Source: Verrucomicrobiia bacterium
GTDB taxonomy: Bacteria; Verrucomicrobiota; Verrucomicrobiia; Verrucomicrobiales; DEV007
Length of the DNA stretch: 64,000 bases
Reading direction: 5' to 3'
Assembly: GCA_030425385.1 (NCBI GenBank)
Contig: JAUIAH010000020.1
Coordinates: 1-64,000, forward strand
How positions within the stretch are numbered: the stretch's first letter is position 1; every line of letters starts with the position of its first letter. The notes beneath the pieces are model-generated. The model was not told where the DNA came from. It worked only from the letters and a program-made list of their open reading frames with translations, and did not search any database. Shown piece after piece: positions 46,601-54,954 of the stretch. The translations under genes and the position numbers were made by a program.

Positions 46601-47720
46601 ATTGCATGCGCCCGCTGAGCACCCAGTCAGAATCGGCAGGCAACCCGAGGGGCTCGATATCTTTGTCTGCCCAATTGGCATCGTCATACCAAGCTTCGAC
46701 GGCGAGCGACATCTTCTGATTGCCCGAGGTGGACGATCCGCGCACGCGAATCCCTGCACGCGTGTGCAAGTCGGCGATCTGATCCAAACGCGTGCGCTTC
46801 TCATCGCTCCCATCCTGCGCCTTGGGCTCCAAGATCATCCAGGAGGAAGGCTCAAACCGGCTCGTCGAGGGACGCCCCCCATTATCATTGTCTAACACGA
46901 TCACTGGCAAATTGGTACTCCAATCCCGGAAAGACTCTCCCACTTGCACAAAGGTCTCCGTTTCCACCTCACTATCCAATTTGCCAGGCTCAAAGACCCG
47001 CGCCCGGATCTGTGTCGTTTCCGTGATCTCGATAGGCTCAGTGTAACGCTTTGGAGGCGTGAAGAGGGATACCTTGGGAATGCTCCCGTCATCCGTGTAG
47101 CCAATGTAGGCCCCCTCAGGCAAATCGTCCGCATACAATTCCAGGGTGAGCGGTTCGAAGAAGGTCTGGCTGCGGATGCTGAATTCCACACCAGTGGAAG
47201 GCGGATCTACCGCCTCAGTGTTAGGAGCGCCTGGGGTCGGCTGTGTCATGTAACCTTCGGGCCCATAGGAAACGCGATCATACATCTTGGGCAAGGGATC
47301 GAACTCCTGCAGGATCTCGCCCTCAGGACTCACCAATGCCAGATACTCACCCGATCGGCTCAAACTGAAATTCGTATGCGGGATACTCGCAAACAAGCCG
47401 GTCTTGCTTTTCCCAGACGCGTAGACAGTGAGATATTCGCCTGGCTCGATGCGTTGATTCGAGGAGAAGCTCCATTTCTGGAGCTCGTCTTTGTCATCCG
47501 TGAGAGCGTATCCCTTAAGGGAAATCGTCTCATCGCCCGCATTGTGAACCTCGATGATATCAGAAAGATGGCCGTCTTCATCCTGATACTGATCGGGCTC
47601 CACGCCTCTCTCATCGGCCACCGCGATGGCGATGACCTCCGAGATAGACAGTTGGGCCCAACTTGAGGGGGCAAGCAGAGCAAGCAGGGCAAAGGTGTGC
47701 AGCAAGAGTCGGTTTCGCAT
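43632..47720 (-). CDS. Giant secreted CotH-kinase / lamin-tail protein, second copy type
   Basis: A 1362-aa protein. It has a signal peptide (LLLHTFALLALLAPSSWAQ), a lamin-tail domain (about 24-170; DIIEVHNAGDETISLKGYAL), a chitobiase-C-like domain (YIGYTDDGSIPK), and a CotH-kinase domain of about 400 residues with RVRGSSTSGNQKMSLAVEAW, YYGVYTFMEKIKI and GPVWDFDRTMG. A second chitobiase-like domain and three lamin-tail repeats follow. A GSGGGDPDG linker leads to a C-terminal module of about 65 residues ending GYYRGIVK. The kinase motif WDFD is intact, unlike WDME in the larger relative. It shares its last module with the 1365-aa protein at 24191-28288. Probably cell-surface; the target is unknown. 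Confidence 0.88.
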   Translation of the reverse strand: MRNRLLLHTFALLALLAPSSWAQLSISEVIAIAVADERGVEPDQYQDEDGHLSDIIEVHNAGDETISLKGYALTDDKDELQKWSFSSNQRIEPGEYLTVYASGKSKTGLFASIPHTNFSLSRSGEYLALVSPEGEILQEFDPLPKMYDRVSYGPEGYMTQPTPGAPNTEAVDPPSTGVEFSIRSQTFFEPLTLELYADDLPEGAYIGYTDDGSIPKVSLFTPPKRYTEPIEITETTQIRARVFEPGKLDSEVETETFVQVGESFRDWSTNLPVIVLDNDNGGRPSTSRFEPSSWMILEPKAQDGSDEKRTRLDQIADLHTRAGIRVRGSSTSGNQKMSLAVEAWYDDANWADKDIEPLGLPADSDWVLSGRMQFDRALMRNPLAYEIFRQMGWWAPRTRFVEVFMNLDGGELDENDYYGVYTFMEKIKISDDRVQIEEASGGKDGGFIVKVDRVSKAGGDKSFSAAGQTVVWVEPQGDYVTNQQNTALKGYMDQAVEAMRSDDPENPETGYRNYIDTKSWIDEYLLRTLTRDPDGLRLSTYIHKPINGKLFYGPVWDFDRTMGCDSDDRARVVNQWVSYFATHGWYRYMLGSGVNRKGGTAVLPEFWQEWIDRYHELRRTVWRDENIHAIIDDFAAQIREAQERNFARWTGTRPDSGNVKDYNDGVTGWEGEVVHLKGWFTARMEWMDEQFTIQAGMDHAGVLASGDQITVRSGGTLFSPQEVYYTLDGSDPRLPGGEVNPQAIKAGKTIEVTEDMEITYRAKREEHWAGVARTAVVMDGVPASAENLLVSEIQYHPNDGNTDEQGEGYFHEDLFEFIELMNVSDRSMYLGDVRLTEGIAFDFSESEVQLLKPGQRVVIVSDEEAFAARYGDVRIAGEYVGQLANGGETIAIHRGEEMVHRFAYNDRAPWPTTPDTFGFSLTLADPAPGVDLSDPAQWTVDTSAKGGSPGAVGDTPPAVVVNEVLANPSPNESDAIEIYNASDAAVDISGWWLTDQASEPMKFAIPSGTMLPAGAYLVFRADNDNDPANNTDLPDGFFGNAFGLRSEGESVWLFSATPEGELTGYRDGFSFGDTDPGTTVGRYVTRDGDAQDVLQQEPTLGGPNAGPAISPVVITEVMYHPLESDGVEYVEIKNHTDAAALLHDPAYPDHVWRVSGIDFEFPSGSQLGAGELALIVSTDPDTFRAAHGLPSSVQVFGPFSGRLDNAGESLRLQRPGEAVEDGNGGLDYRYVTVDRIDYDNGSPWPSEADGGGASLERRGLTTYGNQASNWIATDGGSPGAYTESENSGSGGGDPDGNIEITGIATTAAGVAIALPEGTTYDLEFSTDLVNWTVIATDITDAYEDVDDARVQGTTGYYRGIVK

Positions 47721-47864
47721 GGGTCAAAGAGGTTTAAGTGACGATCTTGCGACACACGCTACGCTATCTGAAGGGCGCTTGCCCATCTCAAAAGCTCGAA
47801 TTCTCCGTTGCCAAGTAAGCAAGCTCCTTGGTTCCATCAGAAAGGTTCTCCGCCGACTCCGCCC

Positions 47865-49616
47865 ATGAGAAATGCGCTTCGACTCTCCAATTGGTTGTGT
47901 CTCTATCTCCTGACTCACATCATCACCAAGGCTCAAGATCCCTTCGATGTGACTGGTCGGGCAGACGGCATCATCGCCTTCGCGTCATTAGGACCTCAGC
48001 ATTGGGATCTCTACGCCTCAAGTCCCGAGGAGGAGGCACAGCCGATCACTCGTCACCCTGCTCTCGACTACAACGCGGCGTACTCACCCGATGGCAATCG
48101 CATTGCCTTTGTCTCAGAACGCCACGGCAACGTCGACCTCTACTCCATGGCTACGGATGGCTCTGACCAACGGCGCCTCACCCATTCCCAGCCAATGGAC
48201 GACCATCCTTCGTGGTCTCCCGATAGCAAGGAGGTTGTCTTCGTCAGCACGCGCATCGCCGCCCCGGCAGGGCAGGCGTGGAATCAACTCTTTGTGATGG
48301 ATGCGAATGGCGATCATGTTAGACCTCTTTCTGACGGCCAGGCTGCCGACTACTCGCCCGCCTGGTCGCCACGCGGCGATCTCATCGCCTTCGCCTCGGG
48401 ACACTCTCAGGCAGAGGATCTCTTTCTCATCAAGCCGGACGGGACCGAGCGCCGTTTGCTCATGAAGAATGGCGGTTGGCCAACTTTCGTTGATGGAGGA
48501 GAATCGGTCGTCTTTCACCGGCTGAATGATGCAGGAGATGCGTGGGATCTCTGGATCGTGTCGGTGGACGGCTCTAATGCTAAACGTTTGCTAGAGAAGG
48601 CCTGCATGCCCCACGCGTCTGCCGACGGGTCTGCCATTGCCTTCGTTCAGCAGGGCGGCGACCACCATCAGATCGCGGTGCTCCATCGCCACACCGGGGA
48701 GGTATCACCGCGAACCTCCGCTCCTACCACCCACTGGAATCCTACCATTGCTCCTGATGGAAAGCGTGTGATCTATCATCGTACCACACCCGGCCAGTCC
48801 ACTCCAAACCAGCGCTGGTGGGCCGCACCTCCCGAAACCAACGTGACCATGATGCAGATCGATGGCGCTTTCCCCGCCTTTTCGAAAGACCATACCCGCA
48901 TCGCCTTCACCAGCCAGAGCTTCAGCAAGGTCGACGTCATGAAGGTCGATGGCAGTGAACGACACACCGTCTTTCAGGGCACTCATCGCAGTCTCTTCGG
49001 CATGACATGGGCACCAGCCCCTCACGAGCGCATCGCGTTTGGCCATGGCGTTCTCTTTGCGAGTGCTGCTGCCGAAGTGACCATCAAGTCTGTGCTTCCC
49101 GATGGTCGCGAGACGAGCACGATCACCACAGACTCCAGTAACAACGGATTTCCCAGTTACGCACCGGATGGCTCGGAGATGGTCTTCCGCTCTGGTCGCG
49201 ACGGTGGCAAGAATCTCTACATCATGGACACTGCGACGCGAGCGGTTCGTCGCCTAACCAATGGCGCGTGGACAGATACCATGGGCGATTGGTCACCCGA
49301 TGGACAATGGATCGCCTTCTCCAGCACGCGCGGGGGCGACTACGAGATATGGATCGTACGGCCTGATGGGAGTGGGCTCCGCAAACTGATCGGTGGGGGT
49401 GGTCGCAACACGCACCCCATCTTCTCCCCGAACAGTGATTGGGTCGTCTTCACGAGCCAACGCGCTGGATTCTCCGCCGAACGGGTTTCCCAACCCCATC
49501 AGCCGCAACCCTACGGCGACCTCTTTATCATCCGACTCGACGGCAGCGGCCTTACCCGCTTAACCCACAACAGCTTCGAAGAAGGCACGCCCGCCTGGGG
49601 GCGGGACGTTCGGTGA
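47865..49616 (+). CDS. TolB-like PD40 beta-propeller protein
   Basis: The ATG at 47865 (MRNALRLSNWLCLYLLTH) gives 583 aa with an N-terminal hydrophobic segment that probably serves as a signal peptide ahead of KAQDPF. The body is a run of PD40/WD40-like blades: AYSPDGNRIAFVSERHGNVDLY, SWSPDSKEVVFVSTR, AWSPRGDLIAFAS, DWSPDGQWIAFSSTRGGDYEIW and others. This is the TolB C-terminal type of propeller, but the TolB N-terminal domain is absent. No catalytic domain is attached, so binding or scaffolding outside the inner membrane is the safest reading. It is divergent from the second CotH giant (144 nt between starts). Confidence 0.82.
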   Translation: MRNALRLSNWLCLYLLTHIITKAQDPFDVTGRADGIIAFASLGPQHWDLYASSPEEEAQPITRHPALDYNAAYSPDGNRIAFVSERHGNVDLYSMATDGSDQRRLTHSQPMDDHPSWSPDSKEVVFVSTRIAAPAGQAWNQLFVMDANGDHVRPLSDGQAADYSPAWSPRGDLIAFASGHSQAEDLFLIKPDGTERRLLMKNGGWPTFVDGGESVVFHRLNDAGDAWDLWIVSVDGSNAKRLLEKACMPHASADGSAIAFVQQGGDHHQIAVLHRHTGEVSPRTSAPTTHWNPTIAPDGKRVIYHRTTPGQSTPNQRWWAAPPETNVTMMQIDGAFPAFSKDHTRIAFTSQSFSKVDVMKVDGSERHTVFQGTHRSLFGMTWAPAPHERIAFGHGVLFASAAAEVTIKSVLPDGRETSTITTDSSNNGFPSYAPDGSEMVFRSGRDGGKNLYIMDTATRAVRRLTNGAWTDTMGDWSPDGQWIAFSSTRGGDYEIWIVRPDGSGLRKLIGGGGRNTHPIFSPNSDWVVFTSQRAGFSAERVSQPHQPQPYGDLFIIRLDGSGLTRLTHNSFEEGTPAWGRDVR

Positions 49617-49733
49617 ATCCTCCCTTTGGCCAGCACGACGCTGCCTATTAGCTCTTCCAACGATCATGAGCCGTGTTTTTCGAAGGGCTCTACAGGATGA
49701 TGTTAGTATACAGCACGTCCTGCTTGAATCGCA

Positions 49734-51848
49734 TCACGATACGCCTTCGTGATCGCGGATCACTTGCAGAAAGGCGTCCAAATACTTGTTCGCGCGGTGT
49801 TTTCCCACGCCACGGATCCGCTCCCCGGCAGCGCGCGTCTTGGGACGGAGACGCGTGAAGAATTCGAGGGTTGCGTTAGGGAATACCTTGTAGACTGGCT
49901 GATCGCCAGCAAGTTCCGCACGTTTCTCTTTCAATTTCTCAAAGAGGGCCTGATCGAAGCCCATCTCCTCCAAGTGGGCCGCAGCGCTCTCCGCGGGCTT
50001 CTTCGTCGGCGAGACGGTGGGCACGCGATCGGGAAAGCGCATGCGAAAGGACTGACGCGCATGCATCACCGCTTCCCCCTTCGCTGTGAGCGTGATCAAT
50101 GGATACTCGCCGATGCTGATTCTCACGAGACCGATCTCTTGCATTTCCCGAAAGAGCGCATTGAGATACGCCGTCCCGATATCTTTGAGAAGGCCATAGG
50201 TGCTGAGTTCATCCAGGCGCGCATTGAGCACTTCACGCGAGCGGCTCCCTACTAACATCTGCACGACTCGCCCCCGACCAAATTTCCCTTGCCAGGTATC
50301 CCCCGATCGCTCAGACATTCGGGCGACACCGCTGAGGGCTTTCCTCACAATGAGACATTCCTCTTCATTGGGTTCGCGAAACTCGCGCCCACCTTGTGCT
50401 TGGCATCGATCGCAGGATCCACAGATCCCGGCATCGTCCTCTCCAAAGTAGCGGAGGATGTCTTGTTGACGGCAGTCCGCGCTATAACAAATCTGCACCA
50501 TCGCCTCCAACTTGGATCGGTCTCGCCGTTCCTTCTCTCGCAGGGCAGCCCAGTCCAGTTGCAGCCCCATGGCAGTGACATCGGGCTGCAAGAGACGCGT
50601 CCCGCGGATGCGCTCCCCTGGAATGTCAAAGCGTGCGATATAGCGATGCCGCGCCAGGATGGATAGAGCGGTGCTGAGCGCCATGCTATTCTTCAGATCG
50701 GCGATTCTAGCAAGATCCTTCAACGGCACACGAATCTCGTGTTTCTCATCCTGGCATTGTTGCAGGCAACGATAGGTCTGCTGGATGACTTCAGGGCCAG
50801 GGTTGTTTCCCTCAATGAAGAATTCCTGCGTGCGGGTATCGGCGTAGTTGAAGAGCAGTTCACAGACCGACGGTTCTCCATCGCGCCCTGCCCTACCCGC
50901 TTCCTGGTAGTAGGCTTCCACACTGCCAGGCACTTCATAGTGCGCCACAAAGCGCACGTCTGATCGATCGATGCCCATGCCAAAGGCGTTGGTGGCCACG
51001 GCTACCTGGCGTTCCTTACGAATGAACAATTCCTGGGCGCGCACCCGTTGATCATCCGTCATGCCTCCATGATAGGGCACCACGGAGAGCCCATCCTCGT
51101 GAAGCAACTCCGCTAGTTCATCCACACTCTTACGCGTGGAACAGTAGATGATGCCCGTTTGATGGGCCTCGACGATGGCTTTCAATCGCCGGAACTTCTG
51201 ATCCTTCTTATCGACGTGTCGAATGGTGAAACTGAGATTGGGGCGTTCGAATCCCGTGACACATTGATAGGGATCTCGCAGACGCAAATGCGTGAGGATA
51301 TCGTCGCGAACCTCGGGGGTCGCCGTGGCCGTCAGCGCCACGGTCTGCGGATACCCCAGCCATTCACGCGCCTGCCCCAGGCGAACATAGTCCGGCCGGA
51401 AATCGTGCCCCCACTGCGAGAGACAATGGGCCTCATCCACCGCCAAGAGAGCAATCGATGCCTCCTTCAGAGCGCGTGTGAACGTCTCGCTACGGAAGCG
51501 TTCGGGAGCGATGTAGACCAGTCGATAAGCACCATCACGCAAGCGCTGAATCCGCTCACGCTGTTCGCTGTGCCCGATGGCACTATTAATCATGGTCGCC
51601 GCAATGCCCTTGGCCACGAGCGCATCCACCTGATCTTTCATCAAGGCGATCAACGGGCTCACCACGATCGTCACCCCATCCATGATCACCGCCGGCAATT
51701 GATAACAGAGTGACTTTCCCCCACCCGTGGGCATGACCACCAACGCATCTTGACCCTGGAGAATGGAGGAAATGATGCGTTCCTGCCCATTGAGAAATTT
51801 CCGGAATCCAAAGTGCTGTTCCAGGGCCTCAAGGGGATCGCGTGTCAT
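49734..51848 (-). CDS. recQ: ATP-dependent DNA helicase RecQ
   Basis: The ATG at 51848 (MTRDPLEALEQHFGFRKFL) matches the usual RecQ start, and a GGGGA lies just upstream; ten more open codons are possible. The product is about 704 aa. It carries motif 0 (FGFRKFLNGQ), Walker A MPTGGGKSLCYQLP, the DEAH box (AVDEAHCLSQWGHDFRP) with the RecQ aromatic loop, motif VI (YYQEAGRAGRDG), an RQC zinc site (Cys pair in QQDILRYF followed by CGSCDRC), a winged helix and a C-terminal HRDC-like tail (RIRGVGKHRANKY). It unwinds DNA in recombination repair. A topoisomerase III gene, the usual RecQ partner, lies 3 kb away. Confidence 0.95.
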   Translation of the reverse strand: MTRDPLEALEQHFGFRKFLNGQERIISSILQGQDALVVMPTGGGKSLCYQLPAVIMDGVTIVVSPLIALMKDQVDALVAKGIAATMINSAIGHSEQRERIQRLRDGAYRLVYIAPERFRSETFTRALKEASIALLAVDEAHCLSQWGHDFRPDYVRLGQAREWLGYPQTVALTATATPEVRDDILTHLRLRDPYQCVTGFERPNLSFTIRHVDKKDQKFRRLKAIVEAHQTGIIYCSTRKSVDELAELLHEDGLSVVPYHGGMTDDQRVRAQELFIRKERQVAVATNAFGMGIDRSDVRFVAHYEVPGSVEAYYQEAGRAGRDGEPSVCELLFNYADTRTQEFFIEGNNPGPEVIQQTYRCLQQCQDEKHEIRVPLKDLARIADLKNSMALSTALSILARHRYIARFDIPGERIRGTRLLQPDVTAMGLQLDWAALREKERRDRSKLEAMVQICYSADCRQQDILRYFGEDDAGICGSCDRCQAQGGREFREPNEEECLIVRKALSGVARMSERSGDTWQGKFGRGRVVQMLVGSRSREVLNARLDELSTYGLLKDIGTAYLNALFREMQEIGLVRISIGEYPLITLTAKGEAVMHARQSFRMRFPDRVPTVSPTKKPAESAAAHLEEMGFDQALFEKLKEKRAELAGDQPVYKVFPNATLEFFTRLRPKTRAAGERIRGVGKHRANKYLDAFLQVIRDHEGVS

Positions 51849-52126
51849 CGGTCCCCAAACCTTAACGGCAGGAATCACGGATTCCAGAAATCCTTTCCTC
51901 TTCTAACGGATGCCCGATATCTTCCCGTGACACTCTCGGTGTGCGGCCTAGCGTCTTGCAGCAAGATCAATCAATCCATCCATTCTTGGACTACGTGCAG
52001 CCTGCTACCGCTTTCGTGAGCCACCCCGCTGGCCACGGCCTCCGCTGCTAGGCTGGCGTTCGGGGGAAAACGGCTGTAGACATCCGCAGTCCAATGGCCT
52101 CGCCTTCTTTATCCACGATTACTCCC

Positions 52127-53071
52127 ATGAATAGTTGCAATGTGATGATCCTAGCCTTGGTCGCGATGACGGCCTGGACACAGGCAACCAACGTGATGGT
52201 CTCCACGCTGAATGACGTCCCCAGCACCTTGCGGGCTGCAGATGGCGCGAGTCTTCCCGCAGGATGTCTCGCCCAATTGGGAACGTTTGCTTTCACTGAC
52301 GAACTGATTGAAGGCACTCTCAACACCACCGGCATCCTGGGTGTGATGGCTGCCATGCGACCTTTCGGTTCCGCAGTGGCGGTAGGAGATGGAACAAACG
52401 GCGTCGCTGGCCAGCTTCAAGTTGAGGTGCAAGAGACGCTGCCTGCTGAGGGTAATCCTCATGGAGATGCCGATATGTGCCTCCTCGTGCTGAACGGCCC
52501 AAGCGCCGAGGCTTCCACTGAGATCCTCCTCCTTCGTTGGGACAATCGCACCATCCCTCCAGATGGAGTCGGTGGATTGGGCGGGGTGCTTTCCGTGCAT
52601 GTGCGCGATTCGGTCGTGGTCCTTGGGACTTCAGACCCGACCCAGCGCCGCGCTCGGATGGACGATCACGCCACGCCCTTTGCCAAATGGATCCACGCGC
52701 AACTCGGTGACGATGACCCCCTAGCACTCTCCCTGACGGCAGACGCCGATGACGACGGGGAAAGCAACCTGGTCGAGTATGCGCTCGCAGGCGCTGCTGG
52801 CGATTCCAGCCAGAGTGGACGTGTCGACGGACTGAGTGAAGGCGTTCTGACATTCCCTCGCCTCGATGTGGCCGCCGACGGCCGGGTCGACTACACGGTG
52901 GAATTCACCGACGATCTTCGCAGGCCATGGATTCCACTTACCAATCCCCTCCCCCGAGAATTCGATCCAAGCTTACCTGAAGGCTACACGCTCGCCCGAA
53001 CCACTTTCAGTCAAGACATCCGCATCTTTGTGAGGGTACGCATCGCTTACCTCACCGATCCAGGAATCTAA
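52127..53071 (+). CDS. Exported protein with verrucomicrobial-type C-terminal module
   Basis: The ATG at 52127 (MNSCNVMILALVAMTAWTQAT) gives a signal peptide; the product is 314 aa. The N-terminal half is beta-rich and contains LRWDNRTIPPDG, with no family I can name. Near residue 210 is TADADDDGESNLVEYALAG, a Ca-loop-like DxDxDG motif of the kind that precedes C-terminal domains in these bacteria. It is followed by a module with VDYTVEFTDDLRRPW that resembles the tail of the CotH and carbohydrate-binding giants. It is convergent with the RlpA-like gene, with 2 nt between the stops. Probably surface-located. Confidence 0.7.
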   Translation: MNSCNVMILALVAMTAWTQATNVMVSTLNDVPSTLRAADGASLPAGCLAQLGTFAFTDELIEGTLNTTGILGVMAAMRPFGSAVAVGDGTNGVAGQLQVEVQETLPAEGNPHGDADMCLLVLNGPSAEASTEILLLRWDNRTIPPDGVGGLGGVLSVHVRDSVVVLGTSDPTQRRARMDDHATPFAKWIHAQLGDDDPLALSLTADADDDGESNLVEYALAGAAGDSSQSGRVDGLSEGVLTFPRLDVAADGRVDYTVEFTDDLRRPWIPLTNPLPREFDPSLPEGYTLARTTFSQDIRIFVRVRIAYLTDPGI

Positions 53072-53073
53072 CA

Positions 53074-53967
53074 CTATCCACGTGGCGTCACCGGGACACT
53101 GCTCTGGCGACTGCGACGCATGGAATTGGCACGCGCCTCGTAAAGATCTTCGATCGTTGGTTTGGGCTTGGGTGGTGCGGCCGTGCGATTCTTCACAAAG
53201 TGGTTGTTACTGCCGTAATGCTTCCATGGGCCAGGACGCACTTGAGAAGTCGATACGAAACGCCAGTCCACTTTGGCCCCACTCTTGATCCGCAAATAGT
53301 CCCGCACCGCCGGGGAGAGATCGATGCCGGCACTCTTGTTCTGAGTATTCCGTGGGCGTGCCCGCCCGAAGACATATTGCCAGTCATCCGTTACAAAGGG
53401 ACCGCAATCCTCCCATTGCGCGAAACAGAAGCGGTCCTTGTGCCGGATGACCAACCATTGCCCTTTCAGCACGGTCTTGCCATCACGCTGGTAACGCTCT
53501 TTGAACCATGGAATCACGCGGCGGGCCTCCGCCTTTGTCCCGTGCTTATCCACATCATTGTAAGGCAACGCCACATAGAAAGGATTCTGACCAGGCACAA
53601 AGGAGACCGGGCGATACCCTACCGTCCGACGTGCTGGATTCGGATCGTCATAGCCGCCGTAGTTCAGTTGCCAGCGCGTATCCCACGAGCTGGCACAGTT
53701 TGGGGTCGGGTTATTCGCCGTAGGCTGTTCGCCGATCCAGAAGATGGTGGCGGTGATGTTGCGCTTCCACGGAAAGCCCTTGGGGATGCTGCGAAACTGA
53801 TAGGTCGAGGGCGTGTAGACTTTGGGCTTGGCTTTCGGGGCCGTCTTGGGCTTGGGAGTGACGGCGCGCGGGAGACGCTGGGACGACGTTTGCCCTAAAA
53901 CAGTGGGCACACTAGCGACCGCGATAGCGAGGAAGGCCATGGATGCAAAGGCGCGACGGGGGCTCAT
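53074..53967 (-). CDS. Exported double-psi beta-barrel (RlpA-like) protein
   Basis: From the ATG at 53967 (MSPRRAFASMAFLAIAVAS) the product is 297 aa with a signal peptide ending VLGQ and a Lys/Pro-rich linker (TPKPKTAPKAKPK). The core has FCFAQWEDCGPFVTDD followed by AGIDLSPAVRDYL. This matches the DxGPF ... IDLSPAAxxxL pattern of RlpA and other double-psi barrels that bind or cut peptidoglycan. The Arg of DRGPF is Cys here (DCGPF), so lytic activity is uncertain. The C-terminus is basic. A cell-wall-associated role is inferred from the fold resemblance. Confidence 0.65.
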   Translation of the reverse strand: MSPRRAFASMAFLAIAVASVPTVLGQTSSQRLPRAVTPKPKTAPKAKPKVYTPSTYQFRSIPKGFPWKRNITATIFWIGEQPTANNPTPNCASSWDTRWQLNYGGYDDPNPARRTVGYRPVSFVPGQNPFYVALPYNDVDKHGTKAEARRVIPWFKERYQRDGKTVLKGQWLVIRHKDRFCFAQWEDCGPFVTDDWQYVFGRARPRNTQNKSAGIDLSPAVRDYLRIKSGAKVDWRFVSTSQVRPGPWKHYGSNNHFVKNRTAAPPKPKPTIEDLYEARANSMRRSRQSSVPVTPRG

Positions 53968-54067
53968 GCACGCCAAACTAGAGGTCTGGACGCTGGAGGC
54001 AAGGCAGAAACGGTGACAGAGAGAGAAGGCATTGACCCGTCCAGACCACGCCCGCTATCGTTTTCCC

Positions 54068-54949
54068 ATGTCCACACACACCCGTCGTCACTTCCTCGGA
54101 CTCAGCACCGCCGCCCTCGCCGGACTTGCCCAGGCTCGCCCACCTATCGCTCGCGAAGGTACCCCGCGGTTACGCACCAGTTTGGCCGCCTATTCATTCC
54201 GCGATTCTTTCAAAGAGCCAGGCACCTTGGACATGTTCCAGTTCATCGACTACTGCGCGGACCACGGTTTCGATGGCACGGAGCTGACCAGCTACTTCTT
54301 CCCCGTTGACGCCGATGACGCCTACTTTCAACGCATCAAACAACACGCCTTCCTACGCGGGATCGCCATCAGCGGAACGGCAGTGGGCAACAATTTCGCG
54401 CTGCCCGATGGTGACGAACTGTCGAAACAAATCGCCGATACCAATGCATGGATCGATCGCGCGGCCGTCATGGGTGCCCCGCATGTCCGCGTCTTCGCCG
54501 GAGCCCCGAAAGGGATCGACGCCAAGACGGCGATGACCCAATGCATCCAGTCGTTGGAGGCCTGCTGCCACCACGCGGGTGAGCACGGCATCTTCCTAGG
54601 CTTAGAGAATCACGGCGGGATCGTGGCGGAGGCTGATGCCTTGTTAGAAATTGTCGAAGCCGTCAAGAGCCCGTGGTTAGGCATCAATCTGGACACGGGG
54701 AATTTCCGTACAGCTGATCCTTACGGAGACCTCAAACGCTGCGCTCCCTACGCCGTGAATGTGCAAGTGAAAGTGGAGATTCAGAAACGCGGCGGCCCCA
54801 AAGTTCTCGCCGATCTCCCGCGTTTGATGTATCTGTTAAGGGAAGCGAACTACCAAGGCTATGTCGCTCTGGAATACGAAGCGAAGGAAGATCCCTGGGA
54901 AGCGCTTCCAGAGTGGATCACGCGTTTCCAACGCCTGACGCGAGGCTGA
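54068..54949 (+). CDS. Tat-exported sugar phosphate isomerase/epimerase-like TIM barrel
   Basis: The ATG at 54068 (MSTHTRRHFLGLSTAALAG) gives a twin-arginine signal, so the folded protein is exported; the product is 293 aa. The barrel has the AP-endonuclease-2/xylose-isomerase-like order: SLAAYSFRDSF, FDGTELTSYFF, PHVRVFAG, LGLENHGG with the metal-ligand Glu, LGINLDTGNF with the Asp, VNVQVKVEI and YVALEYEA with the final Glu. These residues would hold a divalent metal and move a proton on a sugar or keto-sugar. Tat-exported members are abundant in Verrucomicrobia and Planctomycetes and often accompany DUF1080 and oxidoreductase genes. Substrate unknown. Confidence 0.87.
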   Translation: MSTHTRRHFLGLSTAALAGLAQARPPIAREGTPRLRTSLAAYSFRDSFKEPGTLDMFQFIDYCADHGFDGTELTSYFFPVDADDAYFQRIKQHAFLRGIAISGTAVGNNFALPDGDELSKQIADTNAWIDRAAVMGAPHVRVFAGAPKGIDAKTAMTQCIQSLEACCHHAGEHGIFLGLENHGGIVAEADALLEIVEAVKSPWLGINLDTGNFRTADPYGDLKRCAPYAVNVQVKVEIQKRGGPKVLADLPRLMYLLREANYQGYVALEYEAKEDPWEALPEWITRFQRLTRG

Positions 54950-54954
54950 TCTGA

